DNA from: Caloranaerobacter sp. TR13 | Lineage (GTDB): Bacteria > Bacillota > Clostridia > Tissierellales > Thermohalobacteraceae | DNA: 51,182 nucleotides | NCBI RefSeq assembly: GCF_001316435.1 | Contig: NZ_JXLL01000013.1 | Span: 1-51,182 of the forward strand | Direction: 5' to 3' | Part shown: piece after piece, positions 7,788 through 15,982 of the stretch | How positions within the stretch are numbered: the stretch's first letter is position 1 | Layout of the letters: the number at the start of each line of letters is the position of its first letter | Notes under the pieces: generated by a model | Database searches by the model: none | Seen by the model: only the letters and a program-made list of their open reading frames with translations | Told to the model about the DNA's origin: nothing | Translations under genes and position numbers: made by a program

Positions 7788-8477
7788 ATGGATTATATTT
7801 TGGATGGAGTAAAGGAAGCTATAAAACTTTTATTAAGCTTTGACAGAGAAGTATATCAAATAATATTTCTAACAATATTTGTTTCTTCTACCTCTACTAT
7901 TCTATCTTCATTAATTACTGTTCCAATAGGGGTCTTTTTAGGAATAAAAAATTTTAAGGGTAAAAAATTATTTACAAGAATTCTTTTCACATTAATGAGT
8001 ATTCCATCAGTTATAGTTGGTCTAGTTGTAGCAATCATTTTATCTAGGAAAGGTCCATTGGGTTTTTTAAAGTTATTATATACTCCTACAGCTATGATAA
8101 TAGCTCAAACACTATTGGTTACACCACTAATTTTAGGATTAACATATAATTTATCAAAATTAAGAGGTAAGGAAATTGAGAAATTAGGAATTACATTAGG
8201 TGCAAATAGAATAGATATATTAGTTCTGATAATAAGGGAGCTAAAAGTAGATATATTACTAAATGTAATTACTGGGTTTTCAAGAGCTATTTCTGAGATT
8301 GGTACAGTTATGATAGTTGGAGGTAATATAAAGGGACATACCAGGGTTATTACAACATCTATAGCTATGTTTAATTCCATGGGAGATTACTCGAAAGCTA
8401 TAGCTTTAGGAATTGTATTATTAATAATTTCATTTTTAGCTAATAATATAATCTACACTTATACTCAGGAGGAGTGA
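7788..8477 (+). CDS. tupB: Tungstate ABC transporter permease TupB
   Basis: This is a 229-residue integral membrane protein with about five to six hydrophobic segments (residues ~22-50, 60-85, 98-118, 155-180, 200-222). The binding-protein-dependent transport signature is present as ITLGANRIDILVLIIRELK (~135-155), where the EAA loop contacts the ATPase. It forms the membrane channel for TupA-bound oxyanion. AAGGAGG precedes ATG 7788, and tupC starts 1 base after the stop. Confidence 0.9.
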   Translation: MDYILDGVKEAIKLLLSFDREVYQIIFLTIFVSSTSTILSSLITVPIGVFLGIKNFKGKKLFTRILFTLMSIPSVIVGLVVAIILSRKGPLGFLKLLYTPTAMIIAQTLLVTPLILGLTYNLSKLRGKEIEKLGITLGANRIDILVLIIRELKVDILLNVITGFSRAISEIGTVMIVGGNIKGHTRVITTSIAMFNSMGDYSKAIALGIVLLIISFLANNIIYTYTQEE

Positions 8478-8478
8478 T

Positions 8479-9111
8479 ATGGAAGTTTCCTTATATAATA
8501 TTAAAAAAAGCTATGGTGACAAAAATATTTTAAATATAAGTGAATTAAAAATAAAAAAGGGTAAAGTTACAGGTTTGATTGGACAGAATGGTGTAGGTAA
8601 GACTACTTTGCTAAATATAGTAGCTGGTTTAGATAGTGATTTTAATGGTGTAGTGAAATATGATGGTAAACAACTAAGTAAAAGTATTTTGAAAGAAATG
8701 ACAATAGTTTTTCAAAGACCTAAACTATTAGCTAGAAGTGTATACGAAAACATAGAGTACCCTTTAAAACTTAGAAAAATACCTAAACATAAAAGAAAAA
8801 AAATGGTTAATGAAATTATGAATCGGTTTGAAATTAATTATTTAAAAGATGCAATGGCAACTAATTTGTCTGGTGGTGAATCACAAAAAGTATCAATTGC
8901 AAGAGGGATGGTATTTAATCCAAAGCTGTTAATACTAGATGAACCAACATCAAATTTAGATAGTAAATCTGTTTCTATTATTGAAAAAGAGATTGTAAAC
9001 ATGAAAAGAGAAAAAGGTACGACAGTGATAATAGTAACTCATGATCCAAAACAAATTGAAAAAATTTGTGATGAAGTAATTTGCTTGCAGGATGGGAAGG
9101 TGTTCTTCTAA
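8479..9111 (+). CDS. tupC: Tungstate ABC transporter ATP-binding protein TupC
   Basis: This 210-residue ABC ATPase has Walker A GQNGVGKTT (~35-43), Q-loop VFQRPKLL (~76), the signature LSGGESQKVSIARG (~130-143), Walker B LLILDEPTSNLD (~150-161) and the switch His in VTHDPKQ (~186). It powers TupB. At 210 residues it is short and lacks the C-terminal molybdate-sensing domain found in ModC. Its TAA stop overlaps the ATG of the following moeA by one base, so the importer and the metal-insertion enzyme are translationally coupled. Confidence 0.92.
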   Translation: MEVSLYNIKKSYGDKNILNISELKIKKGKVTGLIGQNGVGKTTLLNIVAGLDSDFNGVVKYDGKQLSKSILKEMTIVFQRPKLLARSVYENIEYPLKLRKIPKHKRKKMVNEIMNRFEINYLKDAMATNLSGGESQKVSIARGMVFNPKLLILDEPTSNLDSKSVSIIEKEIVNMKREKGTTVIIVTHDPKQIEKICDEVICLQDGKVFF

Positions 9112-10337
9112 TGGAGTTTTTTAAAGTAGTTTCTGTAGAAAATGCAAAAAAAATGATTGTAGAAAAATTTAAAGATTTTAAGCTAGATATTCAGGAAATT
9201 GAAATAACAAAAGTTTTAGGAAGAGTTCTAGCTGAAGATGTTATGTCTTATGTAAATGTTCCAGAATTTAACCGTTCTACAGTAGATGGCTATGCAATCA
9301 TAAGTAGCGATAGCCATGGAGCAACTGATACTATACCGAGTTTTTTGAACCTAATAGGCGAAGTCGAAATGGGAAGTAAAACTGAATTAAAAATAACATA
9401 TGGAGAAGCAGTTTACGTACCAACTGGTGGTATGGTTCCTGAAGGAGCAGACGGAGTGATAATGATAGAAAATGTAGAGATAATTGATGACAATACAATA
9501 GCAGTCTTAAAACCAATTACTGCAGGTGAGAATATAATTAGAGTTGGTGATGATATAAAGAAAGGTAGTGTTATTTTAAAACGTGGAAAGAGATTAAAAC
9601 CACAAGATATAGGTGTTCTTGCAGCTGTAGGGTTAAATAATGTTAAAGTATATAAAAAGCCTAGATTTTACATTATTTCAACTGGAGATGAATTGATAGA
9701 CTTAGATGAAAGATTAGACTTTGGAAAAATAAGAGATATCAACGGATATAGCCTTAGTGCTTTAGTTCAACAAATAGGAGGAGAAGTTGTAAAAAGAGTA
9801 ATTGTAAAAGATGATTTTAACTTATTAAGAAAAGAATTGGAAAAAGCTATAGAATTATCAGATATTGTGCTTATCTCTGGAGGTAGTTCTGTTGGTAATA
9901 GGGATTATACTTATCAATTAATTAATTCTTTTCAAGGTGAAGGTGTTTTTATACATGGCATATCAATAAAACCAGGAAAACCTACTATGGTAGGTGAAGT
10001 TTGTGGGAAAATAGTGTTTGGATTACCAGGGCATCCTGTGTCTTCTATTATAATTTTTAAAGTTTTAGTTGAATATTTTATAAGAAAAATTATGGACATG
10101 CCGTATGAAATTAATAAAACAAATGCAGTTATAGATTCCAATATACATTCATTTCCTGGTAGGGAAACATATCAAATGGTAACTTTAGAGGAAAGGCAAG
10201 GTAAAATATTTGCTAAACCTAATTATGGGAAATCAGGGATGATTACATTATTATCTAATTCAAATGGATATGTGATAATTAAATCTAATGAAGAAGGTTT
10301 ATATAGAGGAGAAGAAAGGGAAGTATATTTTCTTTAG
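9111..10337 (+). CDS. moeA: Molybdopterin molybdenumtransferase MoeA (first copy)
   Basis: This 408-residue protein follows the MoeA domain order: N-terminal dimerisation region with VPEFNRSTVDGYAI (~50-63), the VPTGGMVPEGADGVIMIE segment (~103-120), a MoCF domain with IISTGDEL (~195) and ISGGSSVGNRDYT (~258-270), KPGKPT and FGLPGHPVS (~290-313), and a C-terminal beta domain. It inserts the metal into adenylylated molybdopterin. I start it at ATG 9111, which overlaps the tupC stop and has GGGAAGGTG upstream; an in-frame start at 9081 would add ten residues without similarity. The stop codon sits at the first base of a GGGACAGGG repeat. Confidence 0.92.
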   Translation: MEFFKVVSVENAKKMIVEKFKDFKLDIQEIEITKVLGRVLAEDVMSYVNVPEFNRSTVDGYAIISSDSHGATDTIPSFLNLIGEVEMGSKTELKITYGEAVYVPTGGMVPEGADGVIMIENVEIIDDNTIAVLKPITAGENIIRVGDDIKKGSVILKRGKRLKPQDIGVLAAVGLNNVKVYKKPRFYIISTGDELIDLDERLDFGKIRDINGYSLSALVQQIGGEVVKRVIVKDDFNLLRKELEKAIELSDIVLISGGSSVGNRDYTYQLINSFQGEGVFIHGISIKPGKPTMVGEVCGKIVFGLPGHPVSSIIIFKVLVEYFIRKIMDMPYEINKTNAVIDSNIHSFPGRETYQMVTLEERQGKIFAKPNYGKSGMITLLSNSNGYVIIKSNEEGLYRGEEREVYFL

Positions 10338-10358
10338 GGGACAGGGAACAGGGGACAG
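10337..10358. repeat. GGGACAGGGAACA repeat, second location
   Basis: Two purine-rich units immediately after the moeA stop codon, matching those at 7642-7694 and 42464-42490. Confidence 0.65.
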
Positions 10359-10388
10359 ATATAAATATTTATGGAAAGGGGATTTCCA

Positions 10389-12281
10389 TTGAGTATTGAT
10401 AGAAAAATTTATATAGGAAATTTGGATGTAGACGAAGCTAGAAAATTATATTTTGAGAAGATTATTAAAAAGCCAGATTATGAAGAAGTGAATGTGCTAG
10501 ATTCTCTAGGAAGATTAACATTTGAAGCGATATATGCTAAAACTTCAGCTCCTCATTATAATGCAGCAGCAATGGATGGTATATTAGTTAAAGCAGAAAA
10601 AACATATACTGCAAGCGAAGTAAACCCTGTTATTTTGATTGAAGGAAAAGATTTTGAATATATTAATACAGGAAATTTAGTTAAAGAACCTTATGATGCA
10701 GTAATTATGATAGAGGATGTAATTGAAATAGATAAAGGCAAGGTAAAAATTATAAAGCCAGCATATCCTTGGCAGCATATTAGACCTGTTGGAGAAGATA
10801 TTATTGTTACAGAAATGATTATTCCATCAAAGCACAAAATTCGACCTGTGGATTTAGGGGCATTAATTTCAGGAGGAATTAAAACTGTTAAGGTTTACAA
10901 AAAGCCTATGGTAGGTATTATACCAACAGGTTCAGAATTAGTTGAAGAATTATCAGAATTAAAAGAAGGTAAAATTTTAGAATCAAATTCAAGAGTTTTT
11001 GAAGGATTAATCGTAGAGTATGGAGGTATTCCTAATAGATATAAACCAGTAAAAGATGATTATGATTTACTTAAGGAAGCTATAGTGAAAGGTATAAAAG
11101 ATAATGATATTTTATTAGTTAATGCTGGGTCATCAGCAGGTTCTAAAGACTATACAGTTAAAGTTATTAAAGAGCTTGGAGAAGTTGTTGTTCATGGAGT
11201 TGCTTTAAAGCCAGGAAAACCAACAATATTAGGTTTAATAAATAATAAACCAGTTATTGGAATACCAGGGTATCCTGTGTCAGCATATCTTGCATTTGAA
11301 ACATTTGTAAAACCTTTGATTTTTGAATTCCAGGGAACAGATGTTGATGAACCTAACAATGTTAACGCAATTTTATCAAAAAGAATAGTTTCATCTCTAA
11401 AACATAAAGAATTAGTCAGAGTAACTTTAGGATATATAAATGGTAAATATATAGCTACACCTTTAGTTAGAGGTGCAGGAGTTACTATGAGTTTAGTTAG
11501 AGCAGATGGTATATTGGAAATACCTAAAAACATAGAAGGGATAGAGTCAGGTAAAGAAGTACCAATAAAGCTATTAAAATCAGAAAAAGAGATAAAGAAT
11601 AGATTGGTTTCAATAGGAAGCCATGATTTAATTATGGATGTTATATCTGATATGATGAAAATTTCATCGGGACATGTAGGAAGCATGGGTGGTATTATGG
11701 CTATGAGAAGAGGGGAATGTCATATATCACCAATACATTTATTAGATCCAAATACAGGGGAGTATAATATTTCATACGTTAAAAAATATTTCCCGGGAAA
11801 TAAAATGGCTATAATTAAAGGAGTTAAAAGACTTCAAGGATTTATTGTTGCTAAAGGCAATCCGTATAATATTAAATCATTTAACGATTTAACTAGAGAC
11901 GGTGTAACTTTTATAAATAGACAGAAAGGTTCTGGTACTAGATTGTTATTAGATTATAATCTTAGAAAGCTCGAAATAGATCCTAATAATATTAGAGGTT
12001 ACCATAAAGAAACGAGTACGCATATGTCAGTTGCTATGACAGTAAAGACAGGAATAGCAACTACTGGAATGGGAGTTTTATCAGCAGCTAGGGCCGTCGA
12101 TTTAGATTTTATACCTGTAGGCTATGAGGATTATGATTTTTTAATACCATTTGAGTATTTAGAAAATATAGAAATTCAAAGATTTATTTCTATATTAAAA
12201 TCACATAAATTTAAAAAAAGAGTAGAAAAACTAGGTGGATATAAATTTGAAAATACTGGAGAAATTATTATAATTAATTGA
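10389..12281 (+). CDS. MoeA-like protein fused to a C-terminal periplasmic-binding-protein-like (PBP/LysR-substrate) domain
   Basis: This 630-residue fusion has a full MoeA module in residues ~1-400: APHYNAAAMDGILV, NTGNLVKEPYDAVIMIED, IIPTGSEL, NAGSSAGSKDYT and IGIPGYPVS. Residues ~410-630 form a PBP-like domain related to those that bind molybdate or tungstate, with GSMGGIMAMRRGECHISPIHL and FINRQKGSGTRLLLDY as recognisable segments. Such MoeA-PBP fusions occur beside a plain MoeA in many clostridia and archaea and are thought to help metal choice or insertion. TTG 10389 is preceded by GAAAGGGGA at good spacing; ATG 10371 in frame lies just upstream of that site and is unlikely. It forms a tandem pair with the first moeA. 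Confidence 0.88.
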   Translation: MSIDRKIYIGNLDVDEARKLYFEKIIKKPDYEEVNVLDSLGRLTFEAIYAKTSAPHYNAAAMDGILVKAEKTYTASEVNPVILIEGKDFEYINTGNLVKEPYDAVIMIEDVIEIDKGKVKIIKPAYPWQHIRPVGEDIIVTEMIIPSKHKIRPVDLGALISGGIKTVKVYKKPMVGIIPTGSELVEELSELKEGKILESNSRVFEGLIVEYGGIPNRYKPVKDDYDLLKEAIVKGIKDNDILLVNAGSSAGSKDYTVKVIKELGEVVVHGVALKPGKPTILGLINNKPVIGIPGYPVSAYLAFETFVKPLIFEFQGTDVDEPNNVNAILSKRIVSSLKHKELVRVTLGYINGKYIATPLVRGAGVTMSLVRADGILEIPKNIEGIESGKEVPIKLLKSEKEIKNRLVSIGSHDLIMDVISDMMKISSGHVGSMGGIMAMRRGECHISPIHLLDPNTGEYNISYVKKYFPGNKMAIIKGVKRLQGFIVAKGNPYNIKSFNDLTRDGVTFINRQKGSGTRLLLDYNLRKLEIDPNNIRGYHKETSTHMSVAMTVKTGIATTGMGVLSAARAVDLDFIPVGYEDYDFLIPFEYLENIEIQRFISILKSHKFKKRVEKLGGYKFENTGEIIIIN

Positions 12282-12303
12282 CTTAATTAAAGTAGGTGGA
12301 TTT

Positions 12304-13260
12304 ATGAAAGACTCTTTTGATAGAGAAATAAACTATTTAAGGTTATCTGTTACAGATTTATGCAATTTAAGGTGTAGATACTGTATGCCTAAAAATGGTA
12401 TATGTAAATTATCACATGAAGATGTATTAAGAATCGAAGAATTGCTAGAAATAGTTAAAGTTTTTGAATCTTTAGGTATACAAAAAGTTAGGTTAACTGG
12501 AGGAGAGCCATTAATAAGAAGAGGGATAATAGAGCTAGTTGAAAGTATAGCAAAATTAGAAGGCATTAAAGATTTAGCTATTACTACTAATGGTATTTTA
12601 CTCAAAAAATACGCAAAGTCTTTAAAAGATGCAGGATTAAATAGAGTAAATATAAGCATAGATACTTTAAGAGAAAATAAATTTTCGTATATAACTCGTG
12701 GAGGCAAACTAAAAGATGTACTAGAGGGGATTGAAGCAGCAAAAAAAGTAGGATTATCACCTATTAAATTAAATATTGTCTTAATAGACGGATTTAATGA
12801 AGATGAAATAGAAGATTTTGCAAAAATAACTTTAACTGAACGTATAGATGTAAGATTTATTGAATTAATGCCGATAGGACAAGTGAGAGATTTTGCTATT
12901 GAAAAGTTTATAAATAACAAAATAGTACTTGAAAAAATCCCTGATTTAATAAGGATTCCTAATTCAGAGCTGCATTCACCAGCAGTTTATTATAAAATAC
13001 CAAATTCTAAAGGTAGAATTGGTTTTATTAATCCGATTTCTTGTAAATTTTGTGATTCATGCAATAAAGTAAGAGTTACATCTCAGGGCAAATTAAAGCT
13101 TTGTTTACATTCAAATGAAGAAATTGATCTAAAAACTCCTTTAAGGCAAGGTAAGAACTTAAGAGACATAATATGTGAAAAAGTAAAAAATAAACCCCTA
13201 TCACATAATTTAGAAGATGGTACTTGTATAAATAAGAATATGGTTCAAATAGGAGGTTAA
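12304..13260 (+). CDS. moaA: GTP 3',8-cyclase MoaA (radical SAM)
   Basis: This 318-residue radical SAM enzyme starts with [20 protein letters not shown] and has the N-terminal [4Fe-4S] motif [10 protein letters not shown] (~22-31), the SAM-binding [11 protein letters not shown] (~66-76), the THIS-like [10 protein letters not shown] segment, and a second C-terminal cluster: [21 protein letters not shown] (Cys at ~248-268). The family ends in a GG dipeptide, and here the last residues are QIGG. It makes the first intermediate of molybdopterin biosynthesis from GTP. AGGTGG precedes ATG 12304. moaC begins one base after its stop. Confidence 0.95.
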   Translation: MKDSFDREINYLRLSVTDLCNLRCRYCMPKNGICKLSHEDVLRIEELLEIVKVFESLGIQKVRLTGGEPLIRRGIIELVESIAKLEGIKDLAITTNGILLKKYAKSLKDAGLNRVNISIDTLRENKFSYITRGGKLKDVLEGIEAAKKVGLSPIKLNIVLIDGFNEDEIEDFAKITLTERIDVRFIELMPIGQVRDFAIEKFINNKIVLEKIPDLIRIPNSELHSPAVYYKIPNSKGRIGFINPISCKFCDSCNKVRVTSQGKLKLCLHSNEEIDLKTPLRQGKNLRDIICEKVKNKPLSHNLEDGTCINKNMVQIGG

Positions 13261-13261
13261 T

Positions 13262-13729
13262 ATGGAATTTACACATTTTAATGATAAAGGTTTAGCACAT
13301 ATGGTAGAAATAAGCAGTAAGGATGATACTAAACGAACAGCAATTGCTAAAGGTAAGATTAGTATGAAAAAAGAAACTATCAATTTAATAAAAGAAGGTC
13401 TTATAAAAAAAGGTAATGTACTTTCAGTTGCACAGATTGGCGGTATAATGGGAGCGAAAAGAACGAGTGATATGATACCCATGTGTCATAATATATTCAT
13501 TACTGGAGCTGATATAAGATTTAATATTCTAGATAATGCAATTGAAATTGAGTCAGAAGTCAAGACTATTGGAAAAACAGGTGTCGAAATGGAAGCTCTT
13601 ATGGCAGTTTCTATAGCAGCACTTACTATATATGATATGTGCAAAGCAGTAGATAAGGATATGGTGATTAGTGATATTATGCTTGTAAAGAAAACTGGCG
13701 GTAAGTCTGGGGATTATAGTAGGTATTAA
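13262..13729 (+). CDS. moaC: Cyclic pyranopterin monophosphate synthase MoaC
   Basis: This 155-residue protein matches MoaC throughout: [26 protein letters not shown] (N-terminus), the active-site segment MIPMCHNI (~76-83), [30 protein letters not shown] (~100-130) and [13 protein letters not shown] at the end. It converts the MoaA product to cPMP. It starts one base after moaA with AGGAGG upstream. No moaD or moaE (molybdopterin synthase) genes are in this window, so they must be elsewhere. Confidence 0.95.
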   Translation: MEFTHFNDKGLAHMVEISSKDDTKRTAIAKGKISMKKETINLIKEGLIKKGNVLSVAQIGGIMGAKRTSDMIPMCHNIFITGADIRFNILDNAIEIESEVKTIGKTGVEMEALMAVSIAALTIYDMCKAVDKDMVISDIMLVKKTGGKSGDYSRY

Positions 13730-13747
13730 AATTGAGGAGTGATTGTT

Positions 13748-14191
13748 ATGAAAAGTATAGGAAAAGTAGTAGCTATAAATATAAGCGAGAAGAAAGGTGT
13801 AATAAAAACGCCTATACCTGAAGGTATTTTTAAAGAAAACTTTGGGTTAGTTGGAGATGCTCATGCAGGAAAATGGCACAGACAAGTTAGCTTGCTTGGG
13901 GTGGAGAGCATTGAAAAGATGAAAAAAATAGGAATAAAAGGGCTGTGTAGTGGAAAGTTTGCTGAAAATATTACTACTGAAGGAATAAAACTTTATGAAT
14001 TACCTGTAGGGACTAAGTTGAAAATTGGAGAAACGATACAAGAAGTAACCCAGATTGGCAAGGAGTGTCATTCGGGTTGTGCTATAACAAAAGAAGTTGG
14101 ACAATGTGTAATGCCTAAAGAAGGTATATTTACAAAAGTTCTAAAAGGCGGCAAGATAAAGGTAGGAGATGCAATTGAAGTTCTATATTAA
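13748..14191 (+). CDS. MOSC domain protein
   Basis: This 147-residue stand-alone MOSC domain has the family landmarks GLVGDAHAGKWHRQVSLLG (~33-51), KFAENITTEG (~73), GTKLKIGE (~92) and the conserved cysteine in GKECHSGCAI (~105). MOSC proteins bind molybdenum cofactor, often through that Cys, and are thought to move sulfur or Moco to target enzymes. Position right after moaAC is a common clostridial arrangement. ATG 13748 follows GAGGAGTG; the GTG at 13739 lies within that site. Confidence 0.88.
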   Translation: MKSIGKVVAINISEKKGVIKTPIPEGIFKENFGLVGDAHAGKWHRQVSLLGVESIEKMKKIGIKGLCSGKFAENITTEGIKLYELPVGTKLKIGETIQEVTQIGKECHSGCAITKEVGQCVMPKEGIFTKVLKGGKIKVGDAIEVLY

Positions 14192-14221
14192 AGTTTCATT
14201 ATTAATAAACTAAAAAAATAA

Positions 14222-14250
14222 TTGATTATTAGAAAGATATTTAGTATAAT
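14222..14250 (+). promoter_or_regulatory. Sigma-A promoter for the carbonic anhydrase / formate channel pair
   Basis: TTGATT (14222-14227), a 17-base spacer and a perfect TATAAT (14245-14250) lie 44 bases before the carbonic anhydrase start. Transcription would begin near 14257. Confidence 0.75.
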
Positions 14251-14293
14251 TAGATTCGTGAGATTGTTAAAAAATAAACAAACGGAGGGTATC

Positions 14294-14845
14294 ATGCAAA
14301 TTTTAGAAAAGATACTTGAGGATAATAAAAAATATGTTAGAGCAAAAAGAGAAAGAGGACAAGATAAACCAATAAGTTCACATGCGCAGAAAGAAGTACT
14401 TATTTTTACATGTATGGACACAAGATTAGTTGGATTAGTTGAAGAAGCAATGGGCTTTAAAAGAGGAGAAGTAAAGGTTCTTAAAAATGCTGGTAACAGT
14501 ATTAGGGATAATTGTGATGATGTCATAAGAAGTATTTCTTTAGGAACGATTATGATGGGGTTAAAGGAAGTTTTTGTAGTAGGCCATAAGGATTGTGGTA
14601 TGGTGAAGCAGAGTTTAGAGGATATAAAAAGAAAGATGTTAGAAAGAGGAATTCCTAGAGAAGCTATAGATTCGGTTGATTTTGCAAATTGGACAGGTAT
14701 AATAGAAGATGAAAAGGAAAACGTAATCAAGGTAGTTAAAAAAATAAAAAGTTCGCCGTTTATACCTAAGGATGTTAAGGTTCATGGTTTTCTAATTGAC
14801 CCAAATAGTGGTGAATTAGAAGTTATAATAAATGATAATGAATAG
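14294..14845 (+). CDS. Beta-class carbonic anhydrase
   Basis: This is a 183-residue beta-carbonic anhydrase of the short bacterial type. Zinc ligands and active-site residues are visible: CMDTR (Cys ~38, Asp, Arg), and VGHKDCGM (~97-104) carrying the His and second Cys. NAGNSIRD (~62) is the usual loop. It interconverts CO2 and bicarbonate in the cytoplasm. Next to formate dehydrogenase and a formate channel it could supply or dispose of CO2, which is inference. ATG 14294 follows GGAGGG; the frame is open farther upstream, but that stretch contains the promoter. Confidence 0.9.
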   Translation: MQILEKILEDNKKYVRAKRERGQDKPISSHAQKEVLIFTCMDTRLVGLVEEAMGFKRGEVKVLKNAGNSIRDNCDDVIRSISLGTIMMGLKEVFVVGHKDCGMVKQSLEDIKRKMLERGIPREAIDSVDFANWTGIIEDEKENVIKVVKKIKSSPFIPKDVKVHGFLIDPNSGELEVIINDNE

Positions 14846-14859
14846 AAAGGAGTAATAAA

Positions 14860-15669
14860 ATGCAAAAGAGAATATTGACACCACCAGAAATAGCACAAGC
14901 TACTATTAATGCTGGTATAAAAAAGGCTAATTTACCAACTTTACAAATGATTTTATTAGGTATTTTTGCAGGTATTTTTATAGGTTTTGGTGCACAGGCT
15001 GATATTACAGTTATGCAAACATTAAAAAATATTGATGTTGGACTTATGAAATTTATGGGGGCTGCAGTATTCCCTGTAGGACTTATGTTAGTTGTAATAG
15101 CAGGGGCTGAATTGTTCACAGGCAACAATCTTATGACATTAGCTTTAATGGATAAAAGAATTAAATTAAATCAAATGTTGAAAAACTGGTTTTTTGTTTA
15201 TTTAGGAAACTTTATTGGATCAATATTATTAGCTGTAGTTGTAGTTAAATCTGGTTTTTATAAAGTAGATGCTCCAGCAACTCAACTAGCTGTGAAGATT
15301 GCTACTGGAAAAGTTGGTTTGACATTTAGCCAAGCTTTCTTTAGAGCAATTTTATGTAATATGTTAGTTGTATTAGCTGTTTGGTTAGCAACAGGAGCTA
15401 CTGATGTAATATCTAAAATATTTGCTTGTTGGTTCCCAATAATGCTATTTGTTTTATCAGGATATGAGCATAGTGTAGCTAACATGTATTTTATTTCTTT
15501 AGGTAAATTTTTAGGAGCTCAAGTTACTTGGGGACAAATTTGGATCAAGAACTTAATTCCTGTTACTTTAGGTAATATTGTTGGCGGAGCTATTATTGTT
15601 CCTGTTGTATATTATCTAGCTTACGTAGTGCCAGCTAAAGGAAAAGAAAAAGAAAAAGCTAAGGCTTAA
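14860..15669 (+). CDS. Formate/nitrite transporter (FNT) family channel
   Basis: This 269-residue membrane protein has six hydrophobic segments (about residues 28-52, 62-88, 107-132, 155-178, 187-212, 230-255). FNT landmarks include the LTPPEIAQATINAGIKKANL N-terminus, GAELFTGNNLM in the second to third helix region (omega loop), and GYEHSVANMYFI (~202-213), which carries the central pore His. Family members conduct formate, nitrite or hydrosulfide. Context in a formate dehydrogenase cluster favours formate. It follows the carbonic anhydrase by 14 bases with AAAGGAG and ends at a strong terminator. Confidence 0.92.
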   Translation: MQKRILTPPEIAQATINAGIKKANLPTLQMILLGIFAGIFIGFGAQADITVMQTLKNIDVGLMKFMGAAVFPVGLMLVVIAGAELFTGNNLMTLALMDKRIKLNQMLKNWFFVYLGNFIGSILLAVVVVKSGFYKVDAPATQLAVKIATGKVGLTFSQAFFRAILCNMLVVLAVWLATGATDVISKIFACWFPIMLFVLSGYEHSVANMYFISLGKFLGAQVTWGQIWIKNLIPVTLGNIVGGAIIVPVVYYLAYVVPAKGKEKEKAKA

Positions 15670-15670
15670 A

Positions 15671-15694
15671 GGATGCAGTTTTGCATCCTTTTTT
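15671..15694 (+). terminator. Intrinsic terminator after the formate channel
   Basis: GGATGCA (15671-15677) and TGCATCC (15682-15688) form a perfect 7-bp stem with loop GTTT, then TTTTTT. The same hairpin and tail occur at 26419-26442. Confidence 0.92.
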
Positions 15695-15727
15695 GTTTAG
15701 ATTTTGATAAAATTTTTACTTTTAGGT

Positions 15728-15754
15728 TAAAAAAATGTTAAATTATGTCGATAA
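15728..15754 (+). promoter_or_regulatory. Sigma-D (sigma-28, motility type) promoter
   Basis: TAAA (15728-15731), a 15-base spacer and GTCGATAA (15747-15754) match the sigma-28/sigma-D pattern (TAAA, N15, GCCGATAA) with one mismatch. It lies about 45 bases before the c-di-GMP riboswitch. No equally good TTGACA/TATAAT pair was seen in this 313-base leader. Confidence 0.65.
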
Positions 15755-15796
15755 ATATTTTGCAAGAGTTAAAGGAGATATCCTAAAATGAATATT

Positions 15797-15880
15797 TTGG
15801 CAAACTAACCGAAAGGTTAGGACGCAAAGCTATGGGCCTAAAGGATTAATATCCTATGGTTGCCAGGCTGCCCATGAAAT
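15797..15880 (+). promoter_or_regulatory. Cyclic-di-GMP-I (GEMM-I) riboswitch aptamer
   Basis: The conserved core is unmistakable: GGCAAACTAACC, GAAA tetraloop hairpin (15807-15818), GGACGCAAAGC (15820-15830), GGGCCTAAAGG (15834-15844), the receptor-side TATGGTTGCC (15855-15864) and AGGCTGCC (15865-15872). Order and spacing match class I c-di-GMP riboswitches, which sense the biofilm/motility second messenger. It controls the giant surface protein directly downstream through the terminator at 15927-15953. Confidence 0.95.
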
Positions 15881-15916
15881 TGTTTTCATGGTTAAGTAAG
15901 TTTATGATATTCTTAT

Positions 15917-15953
15917 GGTTAGTTTGCCTAGTACGTTTGTACTAGGTTTTTTT
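15917..15953 (+). terminator. Riboswitch expression platform: antiterminator strand and intrinsic terminator
   Basis: CCTAGTAC (15927-15934) pairs with GTACTAGG (15939-15946) around GTTT, followed by seven T. The preceding GGTTAGTTTGCC (15917-15928) is the exact complement of the aptamer's 5' strand GGCAAACTAACC (15799-15810) and overlaps the terminator stem by two bases. The long-range pairing and the aptamer therefore exclude each other. Ligand-bound aptamer would leave the terminator free, which predicts an OFF switch; this direction is inferred. Confidence 0.85.
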
Positions 15954-15982
15954 AATTTTTTTTAGATTAGGAGGTGGAAAAT

